The translations under genes were made by a program, and so were the position numbers. A model generated the notes under the pieces. The model did not search any database and was not told the DNA's origin. It saw nothing but the letters and a program-made list of their open reading frames with translations. 64,000 nt of DNA from Comamonadaceae bacterium (GTDB taxonomy: Bacteria > Pseudomonadota > Gammaproteobacteria > Burkholderiales > Burkholderiaceae_C). This document shows, piece after piece, positions 1 through 8,222 of the stretch (position 1 is the stretch's first letter; each line of letters starts with the position of its first letter). The stretch covers positions 186,001 to 250,000 of the forward strand of contig JAIYBB010000001.1 in assembly GCA_027488735.1 (NCBI GenBank). Direction: 5' to 3'.

Positions 1-428
1 ACAGCGGAGCCTGGGGGGGTTGGCATGACCTTGAGCAGGACAATTTCCCCAGACAGTGAGTGGTCTGCGGGGTTGCATTGCTCAATGAATTCAGGCGCTT
101 TGCCTTTGAAAGGGTTTTTCATGTCCTTGAACTCATGGGCCTGCAGATACGCCAAACACGCGCCCCAAGTGCTGGTTTTGGGGTCGCCGCCGCCGGCACA
201 TGGTTTCACTGCGTATCCAGGAGAAAACCGCTCGGCGCTGGCTTGACTCAGCCATGACACCAAAGCCTCGCCGTTGCGTTTGCTTTTTTCAGTTTGCTAC
301 GCGTGTTCGAAGGCAATTTCACCCAAATAAGCGACCAAGGCCAAGGCGCCTATGACGATAAGAATGAATATCCAGTCTGAGAAAGTGGGCGCTGTGCCGG
401 GATGGTGGGGGCTGGGGGAAATATTCAT
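1..428 (-). pseudogene. Membrane-anchored protein ORF interrupted by in-frame TAG, runs off left edge
   Basis: On the minus strand an ATG at 428-426 opens a frame encoding 43 residues with one strongly hydrophobic helix (SDWIFILIVIGALALVAYL). It ends at a TAG (299-297). The same frame then continues without another stop to the window edge for 98 more codons. The continuation is protein-like (KPCAGGGDPKTSTWGACLAY, then a run of charged residues) and holds three cysteines. The residues either side of the TAG read as one continuous soluble stretch, so a single CAG-to-TAG change in one gene is the simplest explanation. Alternatives are two separate genes, with the second starting at an in-frame TTG or GTG near 260, or a short membrane peptide followed by an unrelated gene. 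I do not recognise the family. Confidence 0.45.
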
Positions 429-486
429 GGGTGGTGGACTCTTTCAATGGGGGGTGAAAAATAACCCTAAAAATTGACGTGGAATG

Positions 487-518
487 ATATTCGCAAAATT
501 AACAAATTTTGCGAATAT
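487..518. promoter_or_regulatory. Perfect 14-bp inverted repeat, candidate operator
   Basis: ATATTCGCAAAATT and its exact reverse complement are separated by AACA. The repeat lies in a 150-bp AT-rich stretch (429-578) between the end of the uraD-allC fusion gene and the start of the left-edge minus-strand ORF. No T-run follows on the minus strand, so it looks less like an intrinsic terminator than a regulator-binding site or a 5' leader hairpin of the left-edge gene. Nothing else recognisable is seen in 429-578. Confidence 0.5.
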
Positions 519-578
519 GCTCAAAAAATAGGCAGTAAATATTAAATTTAACGAATTTTGGGGTTAGCCCCGCCCCGG

Positions 579-2369
579 TCAACAATCGTTGATCAGTACA
601 TAGAAAGTGTCAATCGCCAGTTGCATATCGTCCGCCGTGGTGCATTCCAGCGGGTTGTGGCTGATGCCTTGGTTTTCCCCGCGCACAAACAGCATGGCTT
701 GCGGCAGCAGGTGGTGTAACTTCATGGCGTCGTGTCCGGCGCCGCTGGGCATGCGGTGAATCGGCAGGCCAAGGCTGGAAACGGCCTGTTCCCAACGCTG
801 TTGCAAACCGGGGTCGCTGGGCGCGGCCGATGCGCGGACGGTTTCTTCTATCTTTAATGGCAGGGAACGTTCGTCGCACACGTCGCGCAAGCGTTGCAAG
901 ATGTCGTGCGCCAATGCATCGCGTTGTGCATCGGTGGGCGCGCGCATGTCCAAGCTGAAATGGCAACTGCCAGGCACCACATTGATGGAGCCTTGCGGCA
1001 CATGGAGCATGCCGATGGTGGCCACCGAGTCGCTGTCACGCCGCGCGCGTTCTTCCACATACACGGCAAATGCGGCGAATCCGGCCACCGCGTCATACCG
1101 TTGGTGCATGGGGCTGGTGCCGGCGTGGCTGGCGGTGCCGCTGATTTCAATCAAATAACGCACACTGCCGTTGATGGATGTGACGATGCCCAGTGGCAAA
1201 TGCCTGTGGTGCAGCACGGGTCCTTGCTCTATGTGTATTTCGACAAACCCGAGGTACTGGCTGGGGTCGCGATGAATGCGGGCAATATCAGCCACACGGT
1301 AATTGGCTTGCTGCAGGGCAGCTTTCATGGTCACGCCATTGGCGTCTTGTTGCGTTAACCAATCCGGTTGGAATTCGCCGGTCAATGCGCTGCTGGCCAA
1401 AAACGTGGCTTTGTAACGTTGGCCTTCTTCTTCGGCAAAAGCCACCACTTCAATGCCGATGTCCAAGCGCTCACCTGTTCGAGCCAGTTCACGCACACAG
1501 GCCATCGGCACGAATATGCCCAATCTGCCGTCGTACTTGCCGCCGTTGCGCACCGTGTCGTAATGGCTACCGGTGAGCAAATATTTGGCACCGGTTTGAC
1601 GCGGGTGGTAGCGCCCGACCACGTTACCGACTGCATCGATGAAGACTTCATCGAACCCACATGCTTGCATGCCCAAACGCAAGGTCTGTGCGCACGACAC
1701 ATGCGCTGGTGTGAGGTAGCTCACACTCAATTCGCCGCGCTCGGCAAAGCCGGGGTCGCTGAATTGCGCCAGCCATTCATGCCAATCCCAGACTTCACCG
1801 CCGAGCAACGGACGGCTTTGGCATTTTTCATTCAACCGGGTTTCTGCGATGCGGTGAATTTGACGCAAGCATTCGTGGAATTCGACAGCGGGTGGATGCG
1901 ACATGCGACGACGCAGTTGCGCCAATATGGCGTCGGGTGACAAACCCAAGCCGCGCGGCCCGCGCACGGCGATGATGAACGGCCAGCCGAAGTGCTTCAA
2001 GTAGGTTTCGTTGAGTTGTCGCAGTTCGTCGGCTTGCGCAGCGGTGCTTTGCCACAGCCCAGCCAGCTGTTGTTCTTGTTGGGATTCAGCAGTCAAGCCC
2101 TTGGCTGGTTTGGCTGCCAGCACCGGATGCGCCTTGACCAACATCAATTGCTGTTCATGCGAAGCCCGGCTGACACTGTCTGCCAAAGCCCATTTCAAAT
2201 GCGCCAGACTGCGAAACGGTTTGTGATGCAACGCCGCTTGCACCACCCAAGGACTGTGTTCGTAAATACCATGCAGCCAAGCCATGGCTTGCGAATCACT
2301 GGCGTGGTTCAGCCATTCCATCGGGTCGTCAGAGCGGGCAGGTGGCGGCGTGGGTGTCATGGCGGGCAA
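579..2369 (-). CDS. uraD-allC: Fused OHCU decarboxylase / allantoate amidohydrolase
   Basis: This is a bifunctional ureide-pathway enzyme of 596 residues. Residues about 18-183 match 2-oxo-4-hydroxy-4-carboxy-5-ureidoimidazoline decarboxylase: the HP motif at 81-82, then FGWPFIIAVRG at about 127. Residues about 190-596 are an M20-family allantoate amidohydrolase. Metal-ligand motifs are TGSHYDTV (266-273), the Asp in KYDGRLG, the AEEEGQRY glutamates, HIEQGP, and a C-terminal SHNPLE histidine. The first domain makes S-allantoin; the second hydrolyses allantoate, releasing ammonia and CO2. Two steps are therefore joined in one chain, although allantoinase, the enzyme between them, is not in the window. 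The gene is divergent from uraH with 66 bp between them. Met4 or Met17 could be the true start. Confidence 0.9.
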   Translation of the reverse strand: MPAMTPTPPPARSDDPMEWLNHASDSQAMAWLHGIYEHSPWVVQAALHHKPFRSLAHLKWALADSVSRASHEQQLMLVKAHPVLAAKPAKGLTAESQQEQQLAGLWQSTAAQADELRQLNETYLKHFGWPFIIAVRGPRGLGLSPDAILAQLRRRMSHPPAVEFHECLRQIHRIAETRLNEKCQSRPLLGGEVWDWHEWLAQFSDPGFAERGELSVSYLTPAHVSCAQTLRLGMQACGFDEVFIDAVGNVVGRYHPRQTGAKYLLTGSHYDTVRNGGKYDGRLGIFVPMACVRELARTGERLDIGIEVVAFAEEEGQRYKATFLASSALTGEFQPDWLTQQDANGVTMKAALQQANYRVADIARIHRDPSQYLGFVEIHIEQGPVLHHRHLPLGIVTSINGSVRYLIEISGTASHAGTSPMHQRYDAVAGFAAFAVYVEERARRDSDSVATIGMLHVPQGSINVVPGSCHFSLDMRAPTDAQRDALAHDILQRLRDVCDERSLPLKIEETVRASAAPSDPGLQQRWEQAVSSLGLPIHRMPSGAGHDAMKLHHLLPQAMLFVRGENQGISHNPLECTTADDMQLAIDTFYVLINDC

Positions 2370-2435
2370 GAGAGGGCGTTAAACTGGTTCGATCAACTAT
2401 ATACCTGTCAAAAGCCTACACCACAGGGACACACC

Positions 2436-2786
2436 ATGGGATTGAGCACACATGTTTTGGACACCATGCACGGTTGTCCTGCGGCCGCAATGACAGTTTC
2501 TTTGTACTCTACCGACGGCGCACAACCGCAACGCATACACAGCTGGGTGTTGAATGCCGATGGCCGCTCTAACGGTCCGTTGCTGGACAACCAGCAACTC
2601 AAGGTCGGCACCTACCGGTTGGTGTTTGGTGTCAAAGATTACTTTGCTGGCAAAGGCGTGGCCTTGCCTGAGCCGAATTTTTTGAACCAAGTAACGATTG
2701 ACTTTGGCGTGGCCGATGTGACGCAGCACTACCATGTGCCACTTTTGGTGAGCCCTTGGAGTTATTCCACGTACCGCGGTTCTTAA
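2436..2786 (+). CDS. uraH: 5-hydroxyisourate hydrolase (transthyretin-like)
   Basis: The 116-residue protein has the transthyretin-like HIUase hallmarks: N-terminal LSTHVLDTMHG, a central RIHSW-type Arg/His pair, and the C-terminal YRGS tetrapeptide. It hydrolyses 5-hydroxyisourate, the product of urate oxidation by PuuD, to OHCU, which the divergent uraD-allC gene product then decarboxylates. The ATG at 2436 is preceded by AGGGA at a suitable distance. A longer upstream reading frame exists but is antisense to uraD-allC and gives no family match. Length is normal for the family and no signal peptide is present, so it is cytoplasmic. Confidence 0.93.
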   Translation: MGLSTHVLDTMHGCPAAAMTVSLYSTDGAQPQRIHSWVLNADGRSNGPLLDNQQLKVGTYRLVFGVKDYFAGKGVALPEPNFLNQVTIDFGVADVTQHYHVPLLVSPWSYSTYRGS

Positions 2787-2799
2787 GCCCGCCGCACCA

Positions 2800-3399
2800 T
2801 CAATCTTGTCCTTCAGTCAAGCTGTCCAGTTGAAACTGTCCGTCCTTGTGCCACAGCCAAATTTCTGTGTAGGTCACTTTGCGTAAATTCACCGGCGCGG
2901 GAAAAGGCCCTGCGCGTCGGATCATGGCTTCGATGTCACGCATCACATCAGGCACATGCCTTGGCGGCCTGGCCCATATCAACTCCAGCACTTGACCGTT
3001 GGGTCCTACCACCACATCGATCACACCGACGGCTTTGAGCATGGGCGGCAGTTTGCCGACATAAATTTGGCCCGGGTATTTGTTGTAGATGTGCCGTGCA
3101 GCATCCTTGCGGTATTCTTTGGCGTCACGCGCGGCTGATTTCAGGGTGTTGATGGGCTCTGCGGGCGGTGCCGGTTTGACCGCTTGTGGCGGTGGCGCAG
3201 GTTTTGGTGCGGGGACTGGCGCCACCGGTGCAGGTGCAGGTGGCGGTATGGGTTTGGGCGGTGGCGCGGGTTGGTATTCGGGCACAGGCTCGGGTAAGGG
3301 TGCTGGCGGTGCTTTCTTTTGTTTGGGGGCAATGGCACAGCTTGCCAAAAAAACCAACATTAATCCAATGGTTGCTCGGGATGTGGCAATGAAAAGCAT
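2800..3399 (-). CDS. Proline-rich lipoprotein with TonB-like C-terminal domain
   Basis: The predicted 199-residue protein starts at the ATG at 3399, which has AGGGAA upstream; an upstream in-frame ATG at 3438 has no such site. A signal sequence ends in a lipobox (LVFLASC). About 65 residues very rich in Pro, Ala and Lys follow (PAPPPKPIPPPAP style), a likely extended periplasmic spacer. The C-terminal part, residues about 100-185, reads like a TonB_C/TonB-like fold (GVIDVVVGPNGQVLELIW, then an RKVTYTEIWLW strand). There is no N-terminal TonB transmembrane helix, so it is anchored as a lipoprotein. It lies between uraH and xdhC with no evident purine role. The TonB-like assignment is inferred from pattern. 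Confidence 0.65.
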   Translation of the reverse strand: MLFIATSRATIGLMLVFLASCAIAPKQKKAPPAPLPEPVPEYQPAPPPKPIPPPAPAPVAPVPAPKPAPPPQAVKPAPPAEPINTLKSAARDAKEYRKDAARHIYNKYPGQIYVGKLPPMLKAVGVIDVVVGPNGQVLELIWARPPRHVPDVMRDIEAMIRRAGPFPAPVNLRKVTYTEIWLWHKDGQFQLDSLTEGQD

Positions 3400-3473
3400 A
3401 CGTGTTCCCTGTGATGTGGGTTCGCTGAATCGGTCCATGGTTGGAATTTAACATCCTCAAATATGGTGATTTT

Positions 3474-4277
3474 TTGAATTATTTAACACAGCTGACAAAT
3501 TATTTGGCGCATGAAAAGGCGGTTTTGGTCAAAGTGGTCCGAACCAGCGGCTCTGTGCCCCGGGACAGCGGCAGTTGGATGGCTGTGTTTCCCCATGTTT
3601 TGGTGGGAACCATCGGTGGCGGTCATTTGGAATTTCAGGCGGTGGCTCTGGCCAAGGACATATTGGCCGCGCGTGCAGCCTTGCCCGGGCTGCAAACAGT
3701 GCCGCTGGGGCCGGCACTGGGGCAATGTTGTGGCGGGGTGGTGGCGCTGGAATACCGTTTGCTCAGTCACGCCGACACCGAGTCACTGCGACAGGAATTG
3801 CGTCCGACTTTGCAGCCAGTGGCTTTGTTTGGGGGCGGGCATGTCGGCTGCGCTTTGGTGAATGTGTTGTCGTCACTGCCGTTTGAAATGCGTTGGATTG
3901 ACAGCCGCGACGAGGTGTTTGCGCAGCCCTTGCCCGAGCAGGTCGTGGCAGAGCATTCTGACCCGGTGCATGCCGCAGTGGCTGATTTGGTGCCAGGCAG
4001 CATGGTGTTGATCATGAGCTTCAGCCATGCCGAGGATTTGGATATTTTGGCGGCGTGTTTGACGCGTTTGCGTGTTTCTGCGGATTTGCCCTATGTCGGG
4101 CTGATTGGCAGTGCCAGCAAATGGGCGCGGTTTCGGCACCGTTTGGAGGAGAGGGGTTTTGGCGCGGAAGATTTGGCGCGCGTCACAACGCCGATTGGTA
4201 TTGCGGGGATTGACAGCAAACTGCCCGAGGTGATTGCGGTGTCGGTGGCAGCGCAGTTATTGCAAATATCGCGTTAG
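3474..4277 (+). CDS. xdhC: Xanthine dehydrogenase accessory protein XdhC
   Basis: XdhC binds molybdenum cofactor, supports its sulfuration and inserts it into XdhAB. Visible features are the N-terminal half VKVVRTSGSVPRDSGSWM, TIGGGHLE, the GQCCGG cysteine pair, and a C-terminal Rossmann-like half starting ALFGGGHVG with GLIGS and RVTTPIGIAGI. No ATG fits the family N-terminus. A TTG at 3474, preceded by GGTGA, gives a normal 267-residue protein starting LNYLTQLTNYL. An upstream TTG at 3441 would add 11 atypical residues. It is on the opposite strand and about 5 kb from xdhAB, directly upstream of puuD, so the xanthine-to-urate and urate-oxidation steps are physically linked here. Confidence 0.88.
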   Translation: MNYLTQLTNYLAHEKAVLVKVVRTSGSVPRDSGSWMAVFPHVLVGTIGGGHLEFQAVALAKDILAARAALPGLQTVPLGPALGQCCGGVVALEYRLLSHADTESLRQELRPTLQPVALFGGGHVGCALVNVLSSLPFEMRWIDSRDEVFAQPLPEQVVAEHSDPVHAAVADLVPGSMVLIMSFSHAEDLDILAACLTRLRVSADLPYVGLIGSASKWARFRHRLEERGFGAEDLARVTTPIGIAGIDSKLPEVIAVSVAAQLLQISR

Positions 4278-4365
4278 TTTTTTGGAGTGGCGTGAGTGGC
4301 GTGAGCACATGCCCAACAAGCACAAACCAACTGACGCAAAAAAAATCAGAATATAGTCAGTCCAT

Positions 4366-5577
4366 ATGGAAATGTATCTGCTCGAATGGGCCCAATTGCT
4401 GTTGCGCTGGTTGCACGTCATTGTTGCCATTGCATGGATCGGTTCTTCTTTTTATTTTGTGTTCCTCGACAGCAATCTTGTTCCCCCGCAAGACCCCAAC
4501 TTGCAAGCCAAAGGTGTGGGCGGCGAAATGTGGGCAGTACACGGCGGCGGTTTTTACAACCCCCAAAAATACCTGGGTGCACCGGGCCAGATCAACAGCA
4601 CATTGCATTGGTTTTATTGGGAAAGCTACACCACTTGGCTCAGCGGTTTTGCGTTGTTTTGCGTGTTGTATTTGTGGCAGGCCAATGTCTACCTGATTGA
4701 CCCGGCAGTTCACACATGGTCCACCTACGCTGCCGGCTGGACCGCGTTGGCCTTTATGCTGGGCTTTTGGTTGGTGTACGACACCTTGTGTAAAACCTTA
4801 GGGCAACGCGCCCATGGTGAACGCTGGTTGGCCTTGGTATTGCTGGTCTTGGTTGCTGCATTGTGTTGGCTGTTCAACCAACTGTATGCAGGGCGCGCGG
4901 CATTTGTCCTCATGGGTGCCACCTTGGCCACCAGCATGAGCGCCAATGTGTTCTTTTGCATCATTCCCGGCCAACGAATCGTTGTCGACGCATTGACCCG
5001 TGGTCAACCGTACGACGAAAAAGCCTTGGCGGTGTATGGACAGCGCGGCAAACAACGCAGCGTGCACAACACCTATTTCACCTTGCCAGTGTTGTTTGCC
5101 ATGCTGGCCAACCATGAAGGTCTGTTGGTTCATCACCCGCAGCGTTGGGCTTTGTTGTTTGTGATGATGCTGGCAGGTGTGTTGATACGACAATTTTTTG
5201 TACAAAAACACAGTTGGCGTTTGGGCAAAGCCGCGCACCCTTGGCCTTATGCCTTGGCAGGTATCAGCCTGATTCTTGCGCTGGTGCTGGCGTTATGGCC
5301 TGCGCGCACCACGACGTCTACCGAGGCCTTGGCTGCAGTCAGTTTTGAAGAAGTGCAAGCCATCGTGAACCAACACTGCATCAGTTGTCATGGTGAAAAA
5401 ATCCAGATGAAAAATTTACGCTTGGACAGCCCGTCATTGATCATTGCCAACGCACAAAATATTTACCAACAAGTGGTGGTGTTGCGTCAAATGCCCATGA
5501 GCAATGCCACAGGCATCACTGAGCAGGGGCGTCAAGCGTTGGGGCGGTGGTTTGCGGCAGGCTCGCCTGGGCCTTGA
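4366..5577 (+). CDS. puuD: Membrane urate hydroxylase PuuD with C-terminal cytochrome c domain
   Basis: The 403-residue protein has about eight hydrophobic helices and conserved early motifs (RWLHVIVAIAWIGSSFYF, then WGAxHGGGFY-like WAVHGGGFY). A C-terminal haem-c domain carries CISCH at 338-342 and a candidate axial Met in RQMPMS near 378. PuuD enzymes oxidise urate to 5-hydroxyisourate and pass electrons to the respiratory chain through the cytochrome domain, unlike oxygen-using uricases. It follows xdhC by 88 bp. Its last 62 bases overlap the end of a convergent minus-strand gene. The product is the substrate of UraH encoded 2 kb away. Confidence 0.93.
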   Translation: MEMYLLEWAQLLLRWLHVIVAIAWIGSSFYFVFLDSNLVPPQDPNLQAKGVGGEMWAVHGGGFYNPQKYLGAPGQINSTLHWFYWESYTTWLSGFALFCVLYLWQANVYLIDPAVHTWSTYAAGWTALAFMLGFWLVYDTLCKTLGQRAHGERWLALVLLVLVAALCWLFNQLYAGRAAFVLMGATLATSMSANVFFCIIPGQRIVVDALTRGQPYDEKALAVYGQRGKQRSVHNTYFTLPVLFAMLANHEGLLVHHPQRWALLFVMMLAGVLIRQFFVQKHSWRLGKAAHPWPYALAGISLILALVLALWPARTTTSTEALAAVSFEEVQAIVNQHCISCHGEKIQMKNLRLDSPSLIIANAQNIYQQVVVLRQMPMSNATGITEQGRQALGRWFAAGSPGP

Positions 5578-5875
5578 TTTTTTTCTCATAGGCCTGCAAA
5601 CGTTTTTCGCGTTCAGCCATGTATTGCTGATACTCAAACATCATTTGCTGTTTGTGCGCTTCTTTTTGCGTTTCGTCGCGCGTGTCCTGCATATGTTTGA
5701 GCTTGGTGTTGTATAGCGATTGCGCCAAAAAAGCTTGCGCACCTTTGTTGAATAATTTCCATAGGATCCACGCCAAGACCAGCGGAAAAAATACCACCGA
5801 TGCAAACAACAACCACAGGGTTTCGGGATTGTTGGCGGTGTCTTTCAGGTATTTGTTGAAGTCAAAAGCTTGCAT
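5516..5875 (-). CDS. Small membrane protein with coiled-coil tail, unknown function
   Basis: The 119-residue protein has one transmembrane helix at about 20-42 (LWLLFASVVFFPLVLAWILW). A long charged helix, rich in Gln, Glu, Lys and Arg, runs from about 60 to 105 and likely forms a coiled coil, ending in a Pro/Ala-rich tail. It converges with puuD and overlaps its 3' end by 62 bases in antisense. I recognise no family. The gene looks real because the hydrophobic and amphipathic layout is coherent and the ATG at 5875 lies directly after the intergenic promoter space shared with the downstream plus-strand kinase gene. Confidence 0.6.
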   Translation of the reverse strand: MQAFDFNKYLKDTANNPETLWLLFASVVFFPLVLAWILWKLFNKGAQAFLAQSLYNTKLKHMQDTRDETQKEAHKQQMMFEYQQYMAEREKRLQAYEKKIKAQASLPQTTAPTLDAPAQ

Positions 5876-5955
5876 GGATAGTCCTTCAGCGGGGGTCGTT
5901 CATAGGATCGACCGCTGACGGCCAAACTTTAGCCAATCCGTTATCCTCTTTCACC

Positions 5956-7275
5956 ATGGCTCATATCCCTGACCCCCTCCAATTTCCCCAAGAATTTTTA
6001 CGCCATTTGTTTGACACAGCGGTCGCGCGTGCCCAACCCTTGTTGAACATGCCCGGCTTGTTGCCGCCACCACCGCGCGGGCGCACCTTGGTTTTAGGCG
6101 CGGGCAAAGCAGCAGGCGCCATGGCGCATGCATTAGAAAAATGGTGGCCTGCCGATGCGCCTATGTCAGGACTGGTCGTCACACGCTATCACCACACACC
6201 GCCGAGGGCTGAGGGTTTGCTGCAGCGCATAGAAGTGCTGGAAGCTTCTCACCCCGTGCCAGACCAAGCGGGCATGGATGCCTCTGAACGCATGTTGGCG
6301 TTGACGCAAGGATTGACTGCAGATGATTTGGTGATTTGCTTGGTGTCTGGCGGCGGCTCGGCTTTGTTGACCTTGCCTGCAAACGGCTTGACGCTTGCCG
6401 ACAAGCAGCGCATCAACCGCGAGTTGCTGGCGAGCGGTGCACCGATCGGCGAGATGAACACGGTGCGCAAACATTTGTCGCGCATCAAGGGTGGGCGTTT
6501 GGCTGCGGCCTGTCATCCGGCCAATGTGTGGACATTGACGATTAGCGACGTGCCGGGGGACGACCCGGCGGTGATTGCCAGTGGCCCGACCGTGCCGGAT
6601 GAGTCCACCTGCGCGCAAGCACTGGCATTGTTGGACAGGTATGGCATAGCTGTGCCGTCACCGGTTCGCGAAGCGCTGCAAAGCGGTGAGTTGGAAACGC
6701 CCAAACCGGGGGATGCGGTGTTCAAAGGGCATGAGGTGAAGATGATGGCCACGCCCATGCAATCCTTGCAAGCTGCGGCTGATGCTGCGCGCGCAGCCGG
6801 TTTGAATGCATATATCTTGTCGGATGAAATCGAAGGCGAATCGCGTGAAGTGGCCAAAGTGCATGCCGCACTGGCGCGCGCAACGGCTCGCGGACACGGC
6901 GCGTTTCAAAAGCCTTGCGTGATTTTGAGCGGCGGTGAAACCACGGTCACGTTGCGGCCACAACCGTTGGATGCTCCCCGAGGCAAGGGCGGTCGCGCCG
7001 GTGAATTTTGCTTGGGGCTGGCCATGGCTTTACAAGGACACGAGGGCGTGTGGGCATTGGCGGCAGACACGGATGGCATCGACGGCGTTGAAGATAACGC
7101 TGGCGCCTTGGTCACGCCGGACAGTTTGCAGCGCTGTGAACAATCAGGCTTAAAGCCCGCCGCATTCGCAGACCGCAATGACAGTTACCGTTTGTTTGAA
7201 GCCTTGGGAGACTTGGTGGTCAGCGGCCCGACGCACACCAATGTGAATGACTTCAGGGCTTTGCTGGTGTTGTGA
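5956..7275 (+). CDS. Glycerate 2-kinase, MOFRL family
   Basis: The 439-residue protein is a type II glycerate kinase (GckA/TtuD-like). It has an N-terminal DUF4147 domain with LVLGAGKAAGAMA, LVSGGGSALL, NTVRKHLSRIKGGRLA and SDVPGDDPAVIASGPT. The C-terminal MOFRL domain has LSGGETTVTL, GKGGRAGEF and AADTDGIDG. It phosphorylates D-glycerate to 2-phosphoglycerate. Purine breakdown yields glyoxylate, which the glycerate pathway turns into glycerate, so the location fits. However, glyoxylate carboligase and tartronate semialdehyde reductase are not in the window, so the purine link is an inference. Older annotations often call this family hydroxypyruvate reductase. Confidence 0.88.
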   Translation: MAHIPDPLQFPQEFLRHLFDTAVARAQPLLNMPGLLPPPPRGRTLVLGAGKAAGAMAHALEKWWPADAPMSGLVVTRYHHTPPRAEGLLQRIEVLEASHPVPDQAGMDASERMLALTQGLTADDLVICLVSGGGSALLTLPANGLTLADKQRINRELLASGAPIGEMNTVRKHLSRIKGGRLAAACHPANVWTLTISDVPGDDPAVIASGPTVPDESTCAQALALLDRYGIAVPSPVREALQSGELETPKPGDAVFKGHEVKMMATPMQSLQAAADAARAAGLNAYILSDEIEGESREVAKVHAALARATARGHGAFQKPCVILSGGETTVTLRPQPLDAPRGKGGRAGEFCLGLAMALQGHEGVWALAADTDGIDGVEDNAGALVTPDSLQRCEQSGLKPAAFADRNDSYRLFEALGDLVVSGPTHTNVNDFRALLVL

Positions 7276-7329
7276 CTTGCTTATGATGGATTTAAAACGC
7301 CTTGCCCATACCTGCGACAGGAGACAAGC

Positions 7330-8172
7330 ATGACCAGTTTTTCCAGACCCATGGCGATGACCGAGCGGCAGCGTCGTTTCAGAGAAACTTACCGCGCCAA
7401 CATCAGTCCGTTTTACAACGGCTTGCTGCACGTGGGCGTGATGTATGCGGTGGGCATCAGTTTGCTTGTGTATTGTGTTGGGCAGCTTGATCACGCCAGC
7501 TGGGCCTGGTTGATGGTGCTACCCGTTGCGGTTGCAGGCAACTTCTGCGAATGGGCGATGCACAAATATGTGATGCACCGGCAGATCGATGTGTTTGCGC
7601 TGCGCGCTATTTACGACCGCCATACCCGCCAGCACCACCAGTATTTCACTGACACCGACTACACGATTGACAGCGTTCGCGAATTCCGGATTGTGTTTTT
7701 TCCGTGGCGTGTGCTGACCGTGCTGGGTGTGGGTGGCGGTGCAGTGGCGCTTGTTTGCGCTTATGTGTTTGGCGCGAACGCGGGCTATATTGCTTACATG
7801 ACGGTGATAGGCCACTATGTGTTGTACGAAACTTTCCACTATTGCTGCCACATCCAGGAAAACGCTTTTGTACGGCACATGCCGTTCATCAACACGATTC
7901 GCAGACACCATGCAGCCCATCACAACCTGGGCATCATGATGCATAAAAACATGAACCTGACGTTTCCATTGGCCGACTGGGTCATGGGCACCAGCGATGT
8001 CAAGCGCTCATTGCTCGGCACCTTGTTCAACGGCTTTGATGAATCGCATGTGGACCCGGCGCTGAAGCCGGTGATTGAAAAATTCCGCGATGGGCGAGTG
8101 CAGCAAGACAGCGTGACGCTGGAAGGGCCTGTGTTGAATGAGCAGGAGAGGGCGGTGTTGGGCGGGGCTTGA
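7330..8172 (+). CDS. Fatty acid hydroxylase / sterol desaturase superfamily protein
   Basis: The 280-residue membrane protein has several hydrophobic helices and the three histidine clusters of di-iron membrane hydroxylases: HKYVMHR, HTRQHHQYF and RRHHAAHHN. The start at 7330 has a strong AGGAGA site. The substrate cannot be told from sequence. It is adjacent to the glycerate kinase (54 bp gap) and convergent with guanine deaminase, but nothing ties it to purines. Members of the superfamily hydroxylate lipids, sterols or carotenoids using oxygen and iron. Confidence 0.82.
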   Translation: MTSFSRPMAMTERQRRFRETYRANISPFYNGLLHVGVMYAVGISLLVYCVGQLDHASWAWLMVLPVAVAGNFCEWAMHKYVMHRQIDVFALRAIYDRHTRQHHQYFTDTDYTIDSVREFRIVFFPWRVLTVLGVGGGAVALVCAYVFGANAGYIAYMTVIGHYVLYETFHYCCHIQENAFVRHMPFINTIRRHHAAHHNLGIMMHKNMNLTFPLADWVMGTSDVKRSLLGTLFNGFDESHVDPALKPVIEKFRDGRVQQDSVTLEGPVLNEQERAVLGGA

Positions 8173-8222
8173 AGTTGTTAGAAAAGAGAGGCCACGTGCT
8201 CTCTCCGCGTGCTGAATGAGCC

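Noticed and set aside
1992-2435. Long N-terminal extension of the 5-hydroxyisourate hydrolase
   Set aside because: Antisense to the OHCU decarboxylase domain and unlike any transthyretin-like protein; the internal ATG with AGGGA is the real start.
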